Assembly (NCBI GenBank): GCA_050184115.1
Contig: JBFXAQ010000001.1
Location: forward strand, 558,001-622,000
Length of the DNA: 64,000 nt
Direction of reading: 5' to 3'
Source: JACKNG01 sp050184115
GTDB taxonomy: Bacteria > Pseudomonadota > Gammaproteobacteria > Ga0077536
Shown here: positions 34,548 through 44,204 of the stretch, piece after piece
Layout: every line of letters starts with the position of its first letter
How positions within the stretch are numbered: position 1 is the stretch's first letter
The notes under the pieces: model-generated
Databases searched by the model: none
Seen by the model: the letters and a program-made list of their open reading frames with translations, nothing else
What the model was told of the DNA's origin: nothing
Made by a program: the position numbers and the translations under genes

Positions 34548-35756
34548 ATGGCGGCGTTCTTCGCCGCCATGTACTTCGTGCAGGGCTTCGGCGACCCGGC
34601 GAGCGGTCTGCTGGCCCAACCGGTGCGCGCAATGCTGCGCGAGTGGGGCGAGGGACCGGCGGCGATCGGTGTCTTCATGGCGCTCATGAGCTGGCCGTGG
34701 ACGGCGAAGCCGCTGTTCGCGCTGCTCGCCGATTGCGTGCCGCTCGCCGGTTCGCACCGGCGGCACTACCTGCTCACGAGCAGCGCACTGGCCGCGCTGG
34801 CGCTCGCCGTGCTCGCCCTGCTGCCCCTGCCGCGGGGGGCGCTGCCGCTGCTGTTCGCCCTGTTGCTGGTGCCGGCGGTCGCCATCGCCTTCGGCGACGT
34901 GCTGGTCGATGCCCTGATGGTCGAGTACGGCCAGCCGCGCGGGCTGACCGGGCAGCTGCAATCGCTGCAGTGGGCGGCGGTGTACACGGCGATGATCGTG
35001 AGCGGGGTGCTGGCCGGCTGGCTTGCCGCGCACGACGCCACGGCGGTGGCGTTCGCGCTGGCGGCGAGCCTGTGGGCGATGGGTTGGTGGCTGGCCGGGC
35101 GCCATGCGCGTGACCTGCCGCAGACGCCGGCGGCGCCGCGCGAGGTGCTTGCCGGCCTTGCCGCCTGCGCACGCGACCCCGTCCTGCGCGCGGCGGCGGG
35201 CTTCCTCGTCCTGTGGAGTTTCAACCCGGCCTGGGACACCGTGCAGTACCTCCACGTCACCGGCGCGCAGGGCTTCGGCGAACAGGCCTACGGGCTGGCC
35301 TCGTCGGCCTTCGCCGCCGGCGCCGTTGTCGCGAGCCTCGCCTACGGCGTGTACTGCCGGCGTCTGGCGCTCGGGCGCCTGCTCGATCTCGCCGTGCTCG
35401 GTGGCGTGGTCGGCTACGGTCTCTATCTCGATGTCGCGACTCCCGAGGGCTTCGCCATCGTCGCGGCCATCGCCGGCTTCGCGACGATGACGGGGACGCT
35501 GGTCCAGCTCGATCTCTGCGCGCGCCTGGTGCCGGTGCGCCTCGCGGCCAGCGCCTTTGCCATGCTGATGGCCCTGACCAACTTCTCGGCCAGCGTCGCC
35601 GAGGCACTCGGGGCGCAGGCCTACGAATGGCTCGGCGCCGCGTTCGACGCCGACACCGCCTATCAACTCGTCGTGCTCGCGGGCGTGTGCGCGGCGGCGG
35701 CCTGCCGGGCCCTGGTGCCGACGTTGCGACGGGCGGGCGACGCTGCACCGGCGTGA
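34548..35756 (+). CDS. MFS transporter (AmpG/BT1-like)
   Basis: 402 residues with about 12 membrane segments. The first helix (MAAFFAAMYFVQGFGDPASGLLAQPVRAML) and the loop SWPWTAKPLFALLADCVPL (motif A-like) resemble the AmpG/folate-biopterin transporter branch of the MFS. No ribosome-binding site is obvious before 34548, so translation may depend on the upstream metallo-hydrolase gene 64 bases away. The substrate is not predictable. After the stop there is a 260-base gap with no gene before the next metallo-hydrolase promoter. Confidence 0.83.
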   Translation: MAAFFAAMYFVQGFGDPASGLLAQPVRAMLREWGEGPAAIGVFMALMSWPWTAKPLFALLADCVPLAGSHRRHYLLTSSALAALALAVLALLPLPRGALPLLFALLLVPAVAIAFGDVLVDALMVEYGQPRGLTGQLQSLQWAAVYTAMIVSGVLAGWLAAHDATAVAFALAASLWAMGWWLAGRHARDLPQTPAAPREVLAGLAACARDPVLRAAAGFLVLWSFNPAWDTVQYLHVTGAQGFGEQAYGLASSAFAAGAVVASLAYGVYCRRLALGRLLDLAVLGGVVGYGLYLDVATPEGFAIVAAIAGFATMTGTLVQLDLCARLVPVRLAASAFAMLMALTNFSASVAEALGAQAYEWLGAAFDADTAYQLVVLAGVCAAAACRALVPTLRRAGDAAPA

Positions 35757-35979
35757 CGTTGCGCGGCTCGGCGTGGTCCGCATCGGTTGCCGACTCGAAT
35801 GCACCCGGCTTTCGCACACCCGTCCGTCGCGAGGCTGTCGAAATGCCGCAACATCGGGCCGCGTGGGTTCGCTGGCGACGAAGGCAGGCTCGGCAGTCTG
35901 TCGGGGAGACAGCGACGAGCACGGCCCGGGTTTGCGCGCGGGTCGCCGGCCGCAGCAGGACGGGCGTGAGAAATCCGGG

Positions 35980-35985
35980 TTAAGC
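35980..35985 (+). promoter_or_regulatory. Putative -10 element (TAAGCT) of the second metallo-hydrolase gene
   Basis: TTAAGCTGG, 33 bases before the GTG start at 36018; same motif and spacing class as elsewhere in the window. Confidence 0.35.
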
Positions 35986-36017
35986 TGGCGCCCCGTGCGC
36001 ACCCCGACGAGGCCCGT

Positions 36018-36791
36018 GTGAGCGTCCAACTCTTCGCCATGACCTGCGGCTGGCTGACCATGCCGCTGCCGATGCTGCTCGACGGTACCGAGGGCGACAT
36101 CCGCATCCCCGTGCCGGTCTACCTGGTGCGCCATCCGCGCGGCACGGTATTGTTCGATTCCGGCCTGTCGCTGGACGTGCAGCGTGACGGCGCAAGGGCA
36201 CTCGGCCCGGTGCTCGAACCCTATTTCCAGATCGAATTCGACGCCGGCGACGACGTCGCCTCCATGCTCGCCGGGTCCTGCGAGATCGACGCCGCGAACG
36301 TCGATTTCCTGGTCAGCTCTCACCTGCACTTCGATCATTGCGGTGGCAACGCGCTGGTACCGAACGCGCGCCACGTGGTGCAGCGGCGCGAATGGGAAGC
36401 CGCGACCACGCCGGAACTCGCCGCCGCCAACCATTTCGATGCGCGCAACTTCGATCACGGCCACCAGCGCCTGCTGGTCGACGGCGAGCACGACCTGTTC
36501 GGCGACGGTACGGTGCGTTGCATCCCTACCCACGGCCATACACCGGGCCACCAGTCGCTGGTGGTCGAGACGACCGGCGGTCGCGTCGTGCTGTGCGGCG
36601 ACGCCTGCTATTTCAAGCGCACGCTCGATGAGATGCGCCTGCCTAGCCCGATCGGGATCAACGATGCCGAGGGCATGCGCGCATCGCTGCGACGGCTGAA
36701 AGCGCTGCAGGACGCCGGTGCCCGACTGATGTACGGACACGACCCCGAGTTCTGGCGCGCGCTGCCGCAAGCGCCGCTGGCCTGCGCCTGA
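36018..36791 (+). CDS. MBL-fold hydrolase, N-acyl-homoserine-lactonase-like
   Basis: 257 residues starting at GTG. HLHFDH (H102, H104, D106, H107) is followed by CGGN, then PTHGHTPGHQS, the bridging Asp in LCGDACYF and a late His in MYGHDPEFW. The pattern HxHxDH~H~D and the length are close to AiiA-type AHL lactonases, so quorum-signal hydrolysis is plausible but unproven. It is unrelated in detail to the metallo-hydrolase at 33638 beyond the shared fold. The FemAB-like gene begins 23 bases later and may be co-transcribed. Confidence 0.85.
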   Translation: MSVQLFAMTCGWLTMPLPMLLDGTEGDIRIPVPVYLVRHPRGTVLFDSGLSLDVQRDGARALGPVLEPYFQIEFDAGDDVASMLAGSCEIDAANVDFLVSSHLHFDHCGGNALVPNARHVVQRREWEAATTPELAAANHFDARNFDHGHQRLLVDGEHDLFGDGTVRCIPTHGHTPGHQSLVVETTGGRVVLCGDACYFKRTLDEMRLPSPIGINDAEGMRASLRRLKALQDAGARLMYGHDPEFWRALPQAPLACA

Positions 36792-36814
36792 ACCCCGCGG
36801 CGCCCGCATCGGCC

Positions 36815-38053
36815 GTGAGCGAGGACGTTCTCACCTGGAGCGCGCGCGAGGCCGCGAGCGTTGCGGCGCCGCTGCCGCGCGCGCCCCGCCGCGCCCGCGG
36901 CTGGCGCCCGCGGCAGGCACCACGACCACCCGGCGGCTGGCAGCTCGACTGGCTCGACTCCATTCACCACGTCGACGCGGCAACCTGGGATGCCCTGGTG
37001 GGCGACGGCGCGATCACGCGCAGCCACGCCTACCTCGCGGCCATCGAAGACGCCGGGCTGCCCGGCGGACGTCGTTTCTACGCCGTGCTGCGCGACGAGC
37101 GCGGCATCGTCGCCCATGCCTGCGTCTACCTCGTCGAGACCGATTTCGCCCAGCTCATGCCGCGCTGGATCCAAGCGCTGGCGGGGGGCGTGCGTCGCGC
37201 CTGGCCACGCTTCCTGCGCGCACGCATCACCGAGTGCGCGAGTCCGCTCACCGCCGGCAGTTCGATTTCGCTGCGCGAGGGTGCCTGCCTGCGCACGGTG
37301 GTCGAGCATCTCGAACGCGGCCTGGCCACGCTCGCCGCGCGCGAGGGCAGCGGGCTCATCGTGTTGCGCGATTTCCCGGCCGACGACAGTGCCGCGACCG
37401 ATACGTTGTGCCGGCGCGGTTTCAAGCGGGTCGCCAACCTGCCCCTGGCGCGTATCCGCGTGCGGTGGTCGACCTACGACGAGTACCTGGCCGCGCTGCG
37501 CAGCCGTTATCGCAAGGATCTCAGGCGCCGTCTGCGTCGCGCCGAGCAGTCCGGTCGCCGCGTCGTGACACTCGACGATTTCGGCGCGGACGCGGCGCGC
37601 TGGGCCGCCCAGGTCGACGCCGTCTACGACGCCGCGCCGGGCTTCAAGCGCGAGCGTCTCGGCCCGGCTTACTACGCCACCCTGAACCGCCTGCCGGGCG
37701 AGGCCAGCCGCCTCGTCGTGGTCGAACAGGATGGACACTGCCTGGCCCACGGCATGGTGCTGGTCGATGCCGAGAACACCACCGCGACCTTCTTCGGTCG
37801 CGAGCCCGGCGCGCCGGCCGGCGAGTGGTTCCAACTCGCCGATGCCGTCATCCGTATCGCGATCGAACGCGGCAGCCGCTACGTCAATTTCGGCCTCGGC
37901 GCCTACGACGCCAAGAGCCTGGTCGGCGCCGAGAGCGTGCCGCTGGTGGTCTACACGCGGGCCACCAACCGCCTGCTGAATGCCGTCATCCGCCTCGTGC
38001 CCGATCTCATGCGCCACGAACCGGGCTGCCGGCGGCACGTGTTCCGCGACTGA
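36815..38053 (+). CDS. GNAT/FemAB-like acyltransferase (peptidogalycan-biosynthesis type)
   Basis: 412 residues from a GTG start. After a basic, disordered N-terminus (about 1-45), two GNAT-like halves follow. Recognisable segments are WDALVGDGAITRSHAYLAAIEDAG, RYRKDLRRRLRRAEQSGRRV (a basic helix typical of FemAB/BioF2-like proteins) and the late SRYVNFGLGAYDAKSLVGAE. Families of this kind transfer acyl or aminoacyl groups to sugars or peptides in cell-envelope synthesis. The link to envelope chemistry is supported only by the phosphoglucomutase gene 34 bases downstream. Confidence 0.75.
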   Translation: MSEDVLTWSAREAASVAAPLPRAPRRARGWRPRQAPRPPGGWQLDWLDSIHHVDAATWDALVGDGAITRSHAYLAAIEDAGLPGGRRFYAVLRDERGIVAHACVYLVETDFAQLMPRWIQALAGGVRRAWPRFLRARITECASPLTAGSSISLREGACLRTVVEHLERGLATLAAREGSGLIVLRDFPADDSAATDTLCRRGFKRVANLPLARIRVRWSTYDEYLAALRSRYRKDLRRRLRRAEQSGRRVVTLDDFGADAARWAAQVDAVYDAAPGFKRERLGPAYYATLNRLPGEASRLVVVEQDGHCLAHGMVLVDAENTTATFFGREPGAPAGEWFQLADAVIRIAIERGSRYVNFGLGAYDAKSLVGAESVPLVVYTRATNRLLNAVIRLVPDLMRHEPGCRRHVFRD

Positions 38054-38087
38054 GGACCATCGCCACTTCACGCGCCGCCTGCATCCC

Positions 38088-39686
38088 ATGACCGACGACT
38101 CCATTCCGCTCGATGTCGCCGCGCTGGTCGCGGCCTATTTCGCCACCCGTCCCGACCCGGCCGAACCGGCCCAGCGCGTGGTCTTCGGCACCTCCGGCCA
38201 CCGTGGTTCGGCGTTGCGCGGCTCGTTCAACGAGGCCCACATTCTCGCCGTGACCGAGGGGGTGGTGCGCTACCGCCGCGCGCACGGCATCGATGGCCCG
38301 CTGTTCCTCGGCATGGATACCCATGCGTTGTCGGCGCCGGCCTTCGAGACCGCGCTGGCCGTGCTCGCCGCGCATGATGTCGACGTCATGGTCGATGCGG
38401 CGAACGGCTTTACGCCGACGCCGGTCATCTCGCGCGCCATCGTCCGCTACAACCGCGGACGCGCCGACGGCTTCGCCGACGGCATCGTCATCACGCCCTC
38501 GCACAATCCGCCCGAGGACGGTGGCATCAAGTACAACCCGCCGCACGGCGGTCCGGCGGGCAGCGTGGTCACCGGCTGGATCGAGGCCGAGGCCAACCGC
38601 CTGCTCGTCGATGCCGGCGGCATTCCGCGCGCCGCGCGCGGCGCCCGCGTACAGGCGCACGATTACGTCGGTGCGTATGTCGCCGATCTCGCCGAGGCCG
38701 TCGACCTCGCGGCCATCGCGCGGGCCGGCGTGCACATCGGCGTCGATCCGCTCGGTGGCGCCGGAGTGGCCTACTTCGCGCCGCTCGCCGAGCGCTACGG
38801 CCTGAACCTCGAGGTCGTCAACGACAGCGTCGACGTCACCTTCGCCTTCATGCCGCCGGACCATGATGGCCGCATCCGCATGGACTGTTCGTCGACCGCC
38901 GCGATGCGCAAGCTCATCGCGCTCGGTGGGCGTTACGACATTGCCTTCGGCAATGACCCCGATGCCGATCGCCATGGCATCGTCACTGCTGCCGGCCTGA
39001 TGAATCCCAATCACTACCTCGCCGTCGCCGTCGACTACCTGGTCGGCCACCGCCCGGCGTGGCCGGCCGCCGCCGCTGTCGGCAAGACGGTGGTGACGAG
39101 CGCGCTGGTCGACCGCGTTGCCGCCGCGCACGGCCGCGCGGTGTTCGAAGTACCCGTGGGGTTCAAGTGGTTCGTCGAGGGTCTGGCGGACACCACGCTC
39201 GGCTTCGCCGGTGAGGAGAGTGCGGGTGCGAGTTTCCTCGATCGCGGCGGACGGACCTGGACCACCGACAAGGACGGCATCCTGCTCGGCCTGCTTGCGG
39301 CCGAGATCCTCGCCGTCACCGGCGCCGATCCGGCGGCGCACTACCAGCGCCTGGCGCGCCTGCACGGCGCGCCCTGCTACACCCGCCGCGACAGCGCGGC
39401 CAGCGCGGCGGTGCGCAAGGCGGTCGGCGCGCTCGGCGCGGCCGACGTCACGCCCGACCTGTTGGTCGGCGCGCCCGTCGATGCGGTGCTCACGGCCGCG
39501 CCCGGCGACGGCAATCCCATCGGCGGGGTCAAGGTACTGACCACCGACGGCTGGTTCGCGCTGCGTCCCTCCGGCACCGAGGACGTGTGCAAGGTCTACG
39601 CCGAGAGCCTGCGCGACGAGGCCCACCTCGCCACCCTGGTCGCGGCCGGCGAGGCGTTGCTGGCGCGCGTCGGCGGCAGGGCCTGA
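38088..39686 (+). CDS. pgm: Phosphoglucomutase (alpha-D-glucose phosphate-specific)
   Basis: 532 residues, close to E. coli Pgm (546). It interconverts glucose-1-phosphate and glucose-6-phosphate, feeding sugar-nucleotide and polysaccharide synthesis. Motifs in order: VVFGTSGHRGSAL near the N-terminus, phosphoserine loop TPSHNPPEDGGIKYNPPHGG (Ser138), metal loop GNDPDADRHG, sugar-binding GEESAGASF and the phosphate-binding LRPSGTEDVCKVY at the C-terminus. All catalytic parts are present. The start at 38088 is chosen because conserved sequence begins there (MTDDSIPLDVAALVAAYF); the ribosome-binding site is weak. Confidence 0.95.
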   Translation: MTDDSIPLDVAALVAAYFATRPDPAEPAQRVVFGTSGHRGSALRGSFNEAHILAVTEGVVRYRRAHGIDGPLFLGMDTHALSAPAFETALAVLAAHDVDVMVDAANGFTPTPVISRAIVRYNRGRADGFADGIVITPSHNPPEDGGIKYNPPHGGPAGSVVTGWIEAEANRLLVDAGGIPRAARGARVQAHDYVGAYVADLAEAVDLAAIARAGVHIGVDPLGGAGVAYFAPLAERYGLNLEVVNDSVDVTFAFMPPDHDGRIRMDCSSTAAMRKLIALGGRYDIAFGNDPDADRHGIVTAAGLMNPNHYLAVAVDYLVGHRPAWPAAAAVGKTVVTSALVDRVAAAHGRAVFEVPVGFKWFVEGLADTTLGFAGEESAGASFLDRGGRTWTTDKDGILLGLLAAEILAVTGADPAAHYQRLARLHGAPCYTRRDSAASAAVRKAVGALGAADVTPDLLVGAPVDAVLTAAPGDGNPIGGVKVLTTDGWFALRPSGTEDVCKVYAESLRDEAHLATLVAAGEALLARVGGRA

Positions 39687-39709
39687 GGGCCCTCGGCGGC
39701 ACGGCGCCG

Positions 39710-39727
39710 GCGCGGGTAGTCCCGCGC
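39710..39727. terminator. Hairpin between pgm and the AMP-ligase fusion gene
   Basis: Perfect 7-bp stem GCGCGGG/CCCGCGC with loop TAGT between two convergent genes. It has no T-run on either side, so it is at best a weak bidirectional terminator. Confidence 0.35.
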
Positions 39728-39730
39728 GCT

Positions 39731-42580
39731 TCAGCCTGCTTCCACGTCGTTCGATTCGTGTGCGAGATCCGGTTCGCCGGCAACGGCGAGGATGTGCGCG
39801 CGCGCGCCGTCACGCAACGCCAGCGCACCGTCCCAACCGTGCGCGGTAGTGCTGACGGCGGCGCCGACGCTGACCCGTACCGGGCCGAGACGCGGGAACC
39901 ACGAGCCGGCACGCAGCACCGAGCGTGTGCCCTGGATGGCGATCGGCACCACCGGTACGCCGGCTTCGGCGGCGAGGACGAAGGCGCCGAGGTGGAAGGG
40001 GAGTACGCCCGGCATGCGCTTGAAGGTGCCCTCGGGAAAGACCGCGACGGTGTCGCCGGCGGCGAGTGCGGCACGCGCAGGGGCGAGCGCGGCGACGCCT
40101 GCACGGGCCTCGAAACGTTCGACGAAGAGCGCACCGAGATTTGTCAGCGGACGGCCGATGAGCGTCGAACCGGCGAGATCGGCCTTGACCAGGAAACGCA
40201 CCGGGTGGGGCAGCAGCGCCGTCAGCAAGAGGCCGTCGAGGTAGCTCTGGTGGTTGGCGACGAGCACGGCCGCGCGCCGCGATGGCACGTGGTGCGCGCC
40301 GTCCAGTTCGAGCGGCAGGCCGGCGCCGAGCGCGCTCGCCCGCGCGATGCCGCGGACCACCCGCCAGGTCAGCCGCCGCGGCAGCGGCAGCCAGGCGACC
40401 ACCGCGGCGGCAAGTCCGCCGCATGCGAACACCGTCCACGCCCAGCCGGCCCACAGGCGGTCGACGGCCGCCCGCCGCAGGCGCCGCCATTGCGGACCGA
40501 CACCGGCCAGCGCGAGGCGTGCGACCTGGAGCCATAGTGCGCGCTCGCGGGCACCGTCGAGATGGCCGCCCTCGTAGAGCGACTTGCAGGCACTGCGCCG
40601 GATCTTGCCGCTGGAAGTACGCAGCACGGTGTTCGGTACGACCAGGGCGACGTCGTCCGGCGGCGCGGCGATGAGATCGGTGGCGAGTGCGTTGATCGCC
40701 GTGCGCAGGCGTTCGCGTGCGGCCGCGTCGCGTTTGCGCGTCTCGGCCATCACCACCACGCGCTCGGTGGCATTGTCCGCGTCGACCACGCCGAACACGG
40801 CGACGTGACCCCTGCGGATACCGTCGAGTTCGCCGACGGCATCCTCGAGCTCGGTCGGGTAGATGTTGCGCCCCGCGCGGATGATGACGTCCTTGCTGCG
40901 TCCGGTGAGGTAGAGCTCACCGGCGGCGAGGTAGGCGCGGTCGCCGGTCTCGAGCCAACCGTCGCGGCACAGCCGCGCGGTTTCCTCGGCACGGCCGAAG
41001 TAACCGCTGGTCGCCGACGGTCCACGGAACTGCAGGCGGCCCTCGACGCGCTCGGGCAACTCGCGGTCGGCGGCGTCGACGACGCGCAGCTGGTGGCCCG
41101 GCAGAGGCAGCCCGCAGGCGACGACGGCGATGGTCGCGCTCTCCGGCGTCCCCGGTGGCGCCGGCACGGCGCGGCCGTCGTGGGCGAGGCGTTCGCGTGC
41201 GATCACGTCGACCTTGGGTCCGCGCCCGAGCGGGGTGAAGGCAAGACCGACCGAACATTCGGCGAGGCCATAGACCGGGAACATCGCCTCGCGGCGAAAA
41301 CCGTGGCGCGCGAAGCGCGTGCAGAAGGCGTCCAGGGTGCGCGCGCTGATCGCTTCCGCGCCGTTGGCGGCGATGCGCCAGCGTGCGAGATCGAGCCCTT
41401 CGACGTCGGCGTCGCGGATGCGCTGCACGCACAGTTCGTAGGCGAAGTTGGGTGCCGCCGACAGGGTGCCGCCGTAGCGGTGGATGGCCCACAGCCAGCG
41501 CTCGGGGCGGGCGAGGAAGCTCAGTGGCGGCATCACCACCAGGCGCACGCCGTGGTAGAGGCTGCCGAGCCAGGCGCCGATCAGCCCCATGTCGTGGTAG
41601 AGCGGCAGCCAGGAGACGAAGACGTCATCGGGACCGGCGCCCATGCCGGCACCATCGGCGCGGATGTTGGCCAGCAGGTTGGCGTGGCTCAGCATCACGC
41701 CCTTGGGATCCCCGGTCGAACCGGAAGTGTATTGCAGGAAGGCCAGATCGTCGGCGCCACGGGCGACCGCCTCGAACACGCCGCCGGTGCGCTCGAGGGC
41801 GGTGGCCGCGAAGACGTGGCGCAGGGTCTCGACCTGGGCCGTCAGCAGGCGTGCCATGGCCAGTGCGTCATCGGTGGTGACGAGCATGGCGGCCTGGCAG
41901 TTGAGCAGGATGCGGCTCTGCCGGCGCAGGTGGTCCTCGAGCTGCTGGCGCCGGACCGGTGGGTAGATCGGCACCGGCACGCCACCGGCGAGGAGGGTGC
42001 CGAAGAAGGCGACGAAGTAGGCGCGCGAAGTCGGCAGCATCAGTGCGACGCGCTCGCCGGGTTCGAGGCCGTGGGCCTGCAATGCGGCGCCCAGCGCGCT
42101 GGCCGCGGCGTGCAGGTCGGCATAGCTCAGCACGGCGCCGTCGGTGTAGTCGTCGTAGAACTGGATGTGCGGACGGTTCGGATTGTGCGCGACGTGCCAA
42201 TCGAGCATGTCGGCCAGGGTGATCGCGGCGGTCGGCAGGCCGTGCGCGAGCGGCGCGGCGTCATCGACGTCGACCGTGCGCACCGTCAGGGCGCGTCCGG
42301 CGTGGGCCTTGATTACCAGCCGGAGAAGGTCGCGTGGCGTGGCGGCCTCGAATACCGCACGCTCGTCGAGCCGGACGTCGAATTGCCGTTCGAGCCGCGC
42401 GCCGAGTTCGACCCGCGACAGGCTGTCGAGACCGACCTCGCGATCGAGATCGCTGTCGAGGGCGACGGCCGCCGCGGTCGTCCGGCCGGCGTGCAGGTCG
42501 CGCGCCACCGCCATGGTCGTGGCCAGCACGGCCGCGCTGGCAGCGGCGAGATCGTCGGGGCCGCACGCGGCCGTGGTCAT
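39731..42580 (-). CDS. ACP - fatty-acyl-AMP ligase - PlsC acyltransferase fusion protein
   Basis: 949 residues in three parts. An acyl-carrier-protein domain (about 1-95) has the phosphopantetheine serine S53 in GLDSLSRVEL. An adenylate-forming FAAL/FACL domain (about 110-690) has QYTSGSTGDPKGVMLSH near 282-298, YGLAECSVG and a late GKIRRSACK lysine. A membrane-associated PlsC acyltransferase (about 700-949) has NHQSYLDG (HX4D near 775), FPEGTFKR and PIAIQGTR. It could activate a fatty acid, load it on its own ACP and transfer it to a hydroxyl acceptor. Its start overlaps the preceding membrane gene (ATGA). The acceptor lipid is unknown. Confidence 0.88.
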   Translation of the reverse strand: MTTAACGPDDLAAASAAVLATTMAVARDLHAGRTTAAAVALDSDLDREVGLDSLSRVELGARLERQFDVRLDERAVFEAATPRDLLRLVIKAHAGRALTVRTVDVDDAAPLAHGLPTAAITLADMLDWHVAHNPNRPHIQFYDDYTDGAVLSYADLHAAASALGAALQAHGLEPGERVALMLPTSRAYFVAFFGTLLAGGVPVPIYPPVRRQQLEDHLRRQSRILLNCQAAMLVTTDDALAMARLLTAQVETLRHVFAATALERTGGVFEAVARGADDLAFLQYTSGSTGDPKGVMLSHANLLANIRADGAGMGAGPDDVFVSWLPLYHDMGLIGAWLGSLYHGVRLVVMPPLSFLARPERWLWAIHRYGGTLSAAPNFAYELCVQRIRDADVEGLDLARWRIAANGAEAISARTLDAFCTRFARHGFRREAMFPVYGLAECSVGLAFTPLGRGPKVDVIARERLAHDGRAVPAPPGTPESATIAVVACGLPLPGHQLRVVDAADRELPERVEGRLQFRGPSATSGYFGRAEETARLCRDGWLETGDRAYLAAGELYLTGRSKDVIIRAGRNIYPTELEDAVGELDGIRRGHVAVFGVVDADNATERVVVMAETRKRDAAARERLRTAINALATDLIAAPPDDVALVVPNTVLRTSSGKIRRSACKSLYEGGHLDGARERALWLQVARLALAGVGPQWRRLRRAAVDRLWAGWAWTVFACGGLAAAVVAWLPLPRRLTWRVVRGIARASALGAGLPLELDGAHHVPSRRAAVLVANHQSYLDGLLLTALLPHPVRFLVKADLAGSTLIGRPLTNLGALFVERFEARAGVAALAPARAALAAGDTVAVFPEGTFKRMPGVLPFHLGAFVLAAEAGVPVVPIAIQGTRSVLRAGSWFPRLGPVRVSVGAAVSTTAHGWDGALALRDGARAHILAVAGEPDLAHESNDVEAG

Positions 42581-43524
42581 GGTGGCGGGGTTGCCGCCCC
42601 GGACGCGGCCGGCGCGGCCGATGGCAGCAGGTCCCAGGCGCCGCCGAGGATCGCCATGAGCAGGCGGTAGCCGACCTGCAACGAGGTCACCAGCACCGCC
42701 TGCGCCGGGTCGAGACCGACGGCGACGAACAGCGCGGTCGCGGCGAGATCGGCGACGCCGATGCCGAGCAGGTGCAGCGGCACGGCCTGCAGGGTCCAGC
42801 TGCTGGCCAGCACGAACAGGACCACGGCGAAGCCCGGGTCGATGCCCCAGCCGCGCGCTCCAAGCCACACCGCGGCGGCGAAGCTCACGTGCGTGAGCAC
42901 GGACAGGGCGAGGACGTTGGCGATGGCCGGTGCGTGCAGGGTCGCACCCGCCCGCCTGAGGACGCCGAGTGCCCGTACCAGGTGTCCGCTCCGTCGTGCC
43001 AGGTAAACCGCGGCCAGGAGTACGAGAAGCAGCACACTCACGGCGCCGAGCATGGTCGGACCGGCCACCGCCGGCCCGCGTGGCAGCGCGACGTCGATCG
43101 GATCGAGCGCCACGTAGAGGGTCAGGGCGACGATGACCAGCGCGGCGAGGCCGGCGACTCGGTCCAGCACGATGCCGGCGGCGGCCGCCACGCCGCCGTG
43201 ATCACGCGCTTTCAGGGTGACGAACTTGGCGACGTCGCCACCGACCGCAAAGGGCACGAACCATTGGTAGAAGAGCGAACGCGTGGCGATGCGCAGCGTC
43301 TCGACCAGGCCGAGCTCGATGCCGACCATGCGCATCGCGACGCCGAAGCGCAGCGCGAAGAACAGCATCGAGAACAGGCTCAGTGCGATGCCGCCGGCCA
43401 GGCCGGCATGCCAGCCCGCGCTCAGCGCGGCTTCCCGCGCGGCCCACACGACCAGCAACGGCAGACCGGCGAGTACCGCGAACAGGCGTGCCACGGTGAG
43501 GGCGCGGCGGGTCCCCGGCTTCAT
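42577..43524 (-). CDS. Lysylphosphatidylglycerol-synthase-TM/UPF0104 family membrane protein
   Basis: 315 residues with about eight membrane helices. The segment FYQWFVPFAVGGDVAKFVTLK (about 86-106) is the hallmark of the UPF0104/AglD/MprF flippase-like family. The soluble aminoacyltransferase half of MprF is absent. Such proteins are proposed lipid flippases or membrane partners. Its stop overlaps the ACP-ligase-acyltransferase start (ATGA), so the two are translationally coupled and may make and move one lipid. It follows the flavin reductase gene by 11 bases. Confidence 0.83.
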   Translation of the reverse strand: MKPGTRRALTVARLFAVLAGLPLLVVWAAREAALSAGWHAGLAGGIALSLFSMLFFALRFGVAMRMVGIELGLVETLRIATRSLFYQWFVPFAVGGDVAKFVTLKARDHGGVAAAAGIVLDRVAGLAALVIVALTLYVALDPIDVALPRGPAVAGPTMLGAVSVLLLVLLAAVYLARRSGHLVRALGVLRRAGATLHAPAIANVLALSVLTHVSFAAAVWLGARGWGIDPGFAVVLFVLASSWTLQAVPLHLLGIGVADLAATALFVAVGLDPAQAVLVTSLQVGYRLLMAILGGAWDLLPSAAPAASGAATPPP

Positions 43525-43535
43525 GTCATCGGCAG

Positions 43536-44168
43536 TCAGCGATCGATGCGCGGCTTGCCCGGCAGCACCGGGCGTTCCATGTCGAAGCGATCGCGGGTTC
43601 GCGTGTAGGTGTTGCCGGCCATGCGGCCGACGGTGCCGAGCTTGTCGGGGTCGATGCGGAAGTTGTCGATGATGTCGTCGGCGACGTGGAAGCGCACCAC
43701 CTCGCCGAGGACGAAGGCGCCGCCCATCACCTTCTGGCTGATGTCGACGACCTGCAGCAGCTTGCATTCCATCGCCACCAGCGCTTCGCCGACACGCGGC
43801 GCGTCGATGAGATCGCATTCGATGGCGGTGAGCCCGGAGAGCTCGAATTCGTCGACTTCGGGCGGCACGTCGACCGCGGTCTTGTTCATCCGTTCGGCGA
43901 AGGACTCGGAAACGACGTTGATGCAGAACTCGCCGCGTGCCTCGGCGTTGATGCGGCTGTCGCGCCGGCGCAGTTCGAGATTGACCATGGGACTGAAGCC
44001 GACCACCGGCGGGTTGGCGCTAACCCCGGTGAAGAAGCTGTACGGCGCGAGGTTGTTGATGCCGTCCGCGCTGCGGGTCGAGACGAAGGCGATCGGGCGC
44101 GGCATGATCGAGCCAATCATGAGCTTGTAGAGATTGACCGGTTCGGTGGCCTGGGGGTCGATGATCAT
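43536..44168 (-). CDS. Flavin reductase-like domain protein
   Basis: 210 residues with the FMN-binding split-barrel of flavin reductases: KLMIGSIMPRPIAFVSTRSADG at the N-terminus, NLAPYSFFTGVSANPPVVGFSP, and later FVLGEVVRFHVADDII. It may supply reduced flavin to a monooxygenase or act as a stand-alone FMN protein. The start at 44168 is chosen by the conserved N-terminus. Upstream lies the inverted-repeat element, which separates it from the acyl-CoA dehydrogenase gene of the same strand. Confidence 0.85.
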   Translation of the reverse strand: MIIDPQATEPVNLYKLMIGSIMPRPIAFVSTRSADGINNLAPYSFFTGVSANPPVVGFSPMVNLELRRRDSRINAEARGEFCINVVSESFAERMNKTAVDVPPEVDEFELSGLTAIECDLIDAPRVGEALVAMECKLLQVVDISQKVMGGAFVLGEVVRFHVADDIIDNFRIDPDKLGTVGRMAGNTYTRTRDRFDMERPVLPGKPRIDR

Positions 44169-44204
44169 CGGGGTGTCCTGTGGAAGTTGGGGGCAACGGG
44201 GCTT

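Noticed and set aside
35757..36017. Possible gene in the 260-base gap after the MFS carrier
   Set aside because: Open frames there are short, lack ribosome-binding sites and run into neighbouring coding regions. Only the TAAGCT element is retained.
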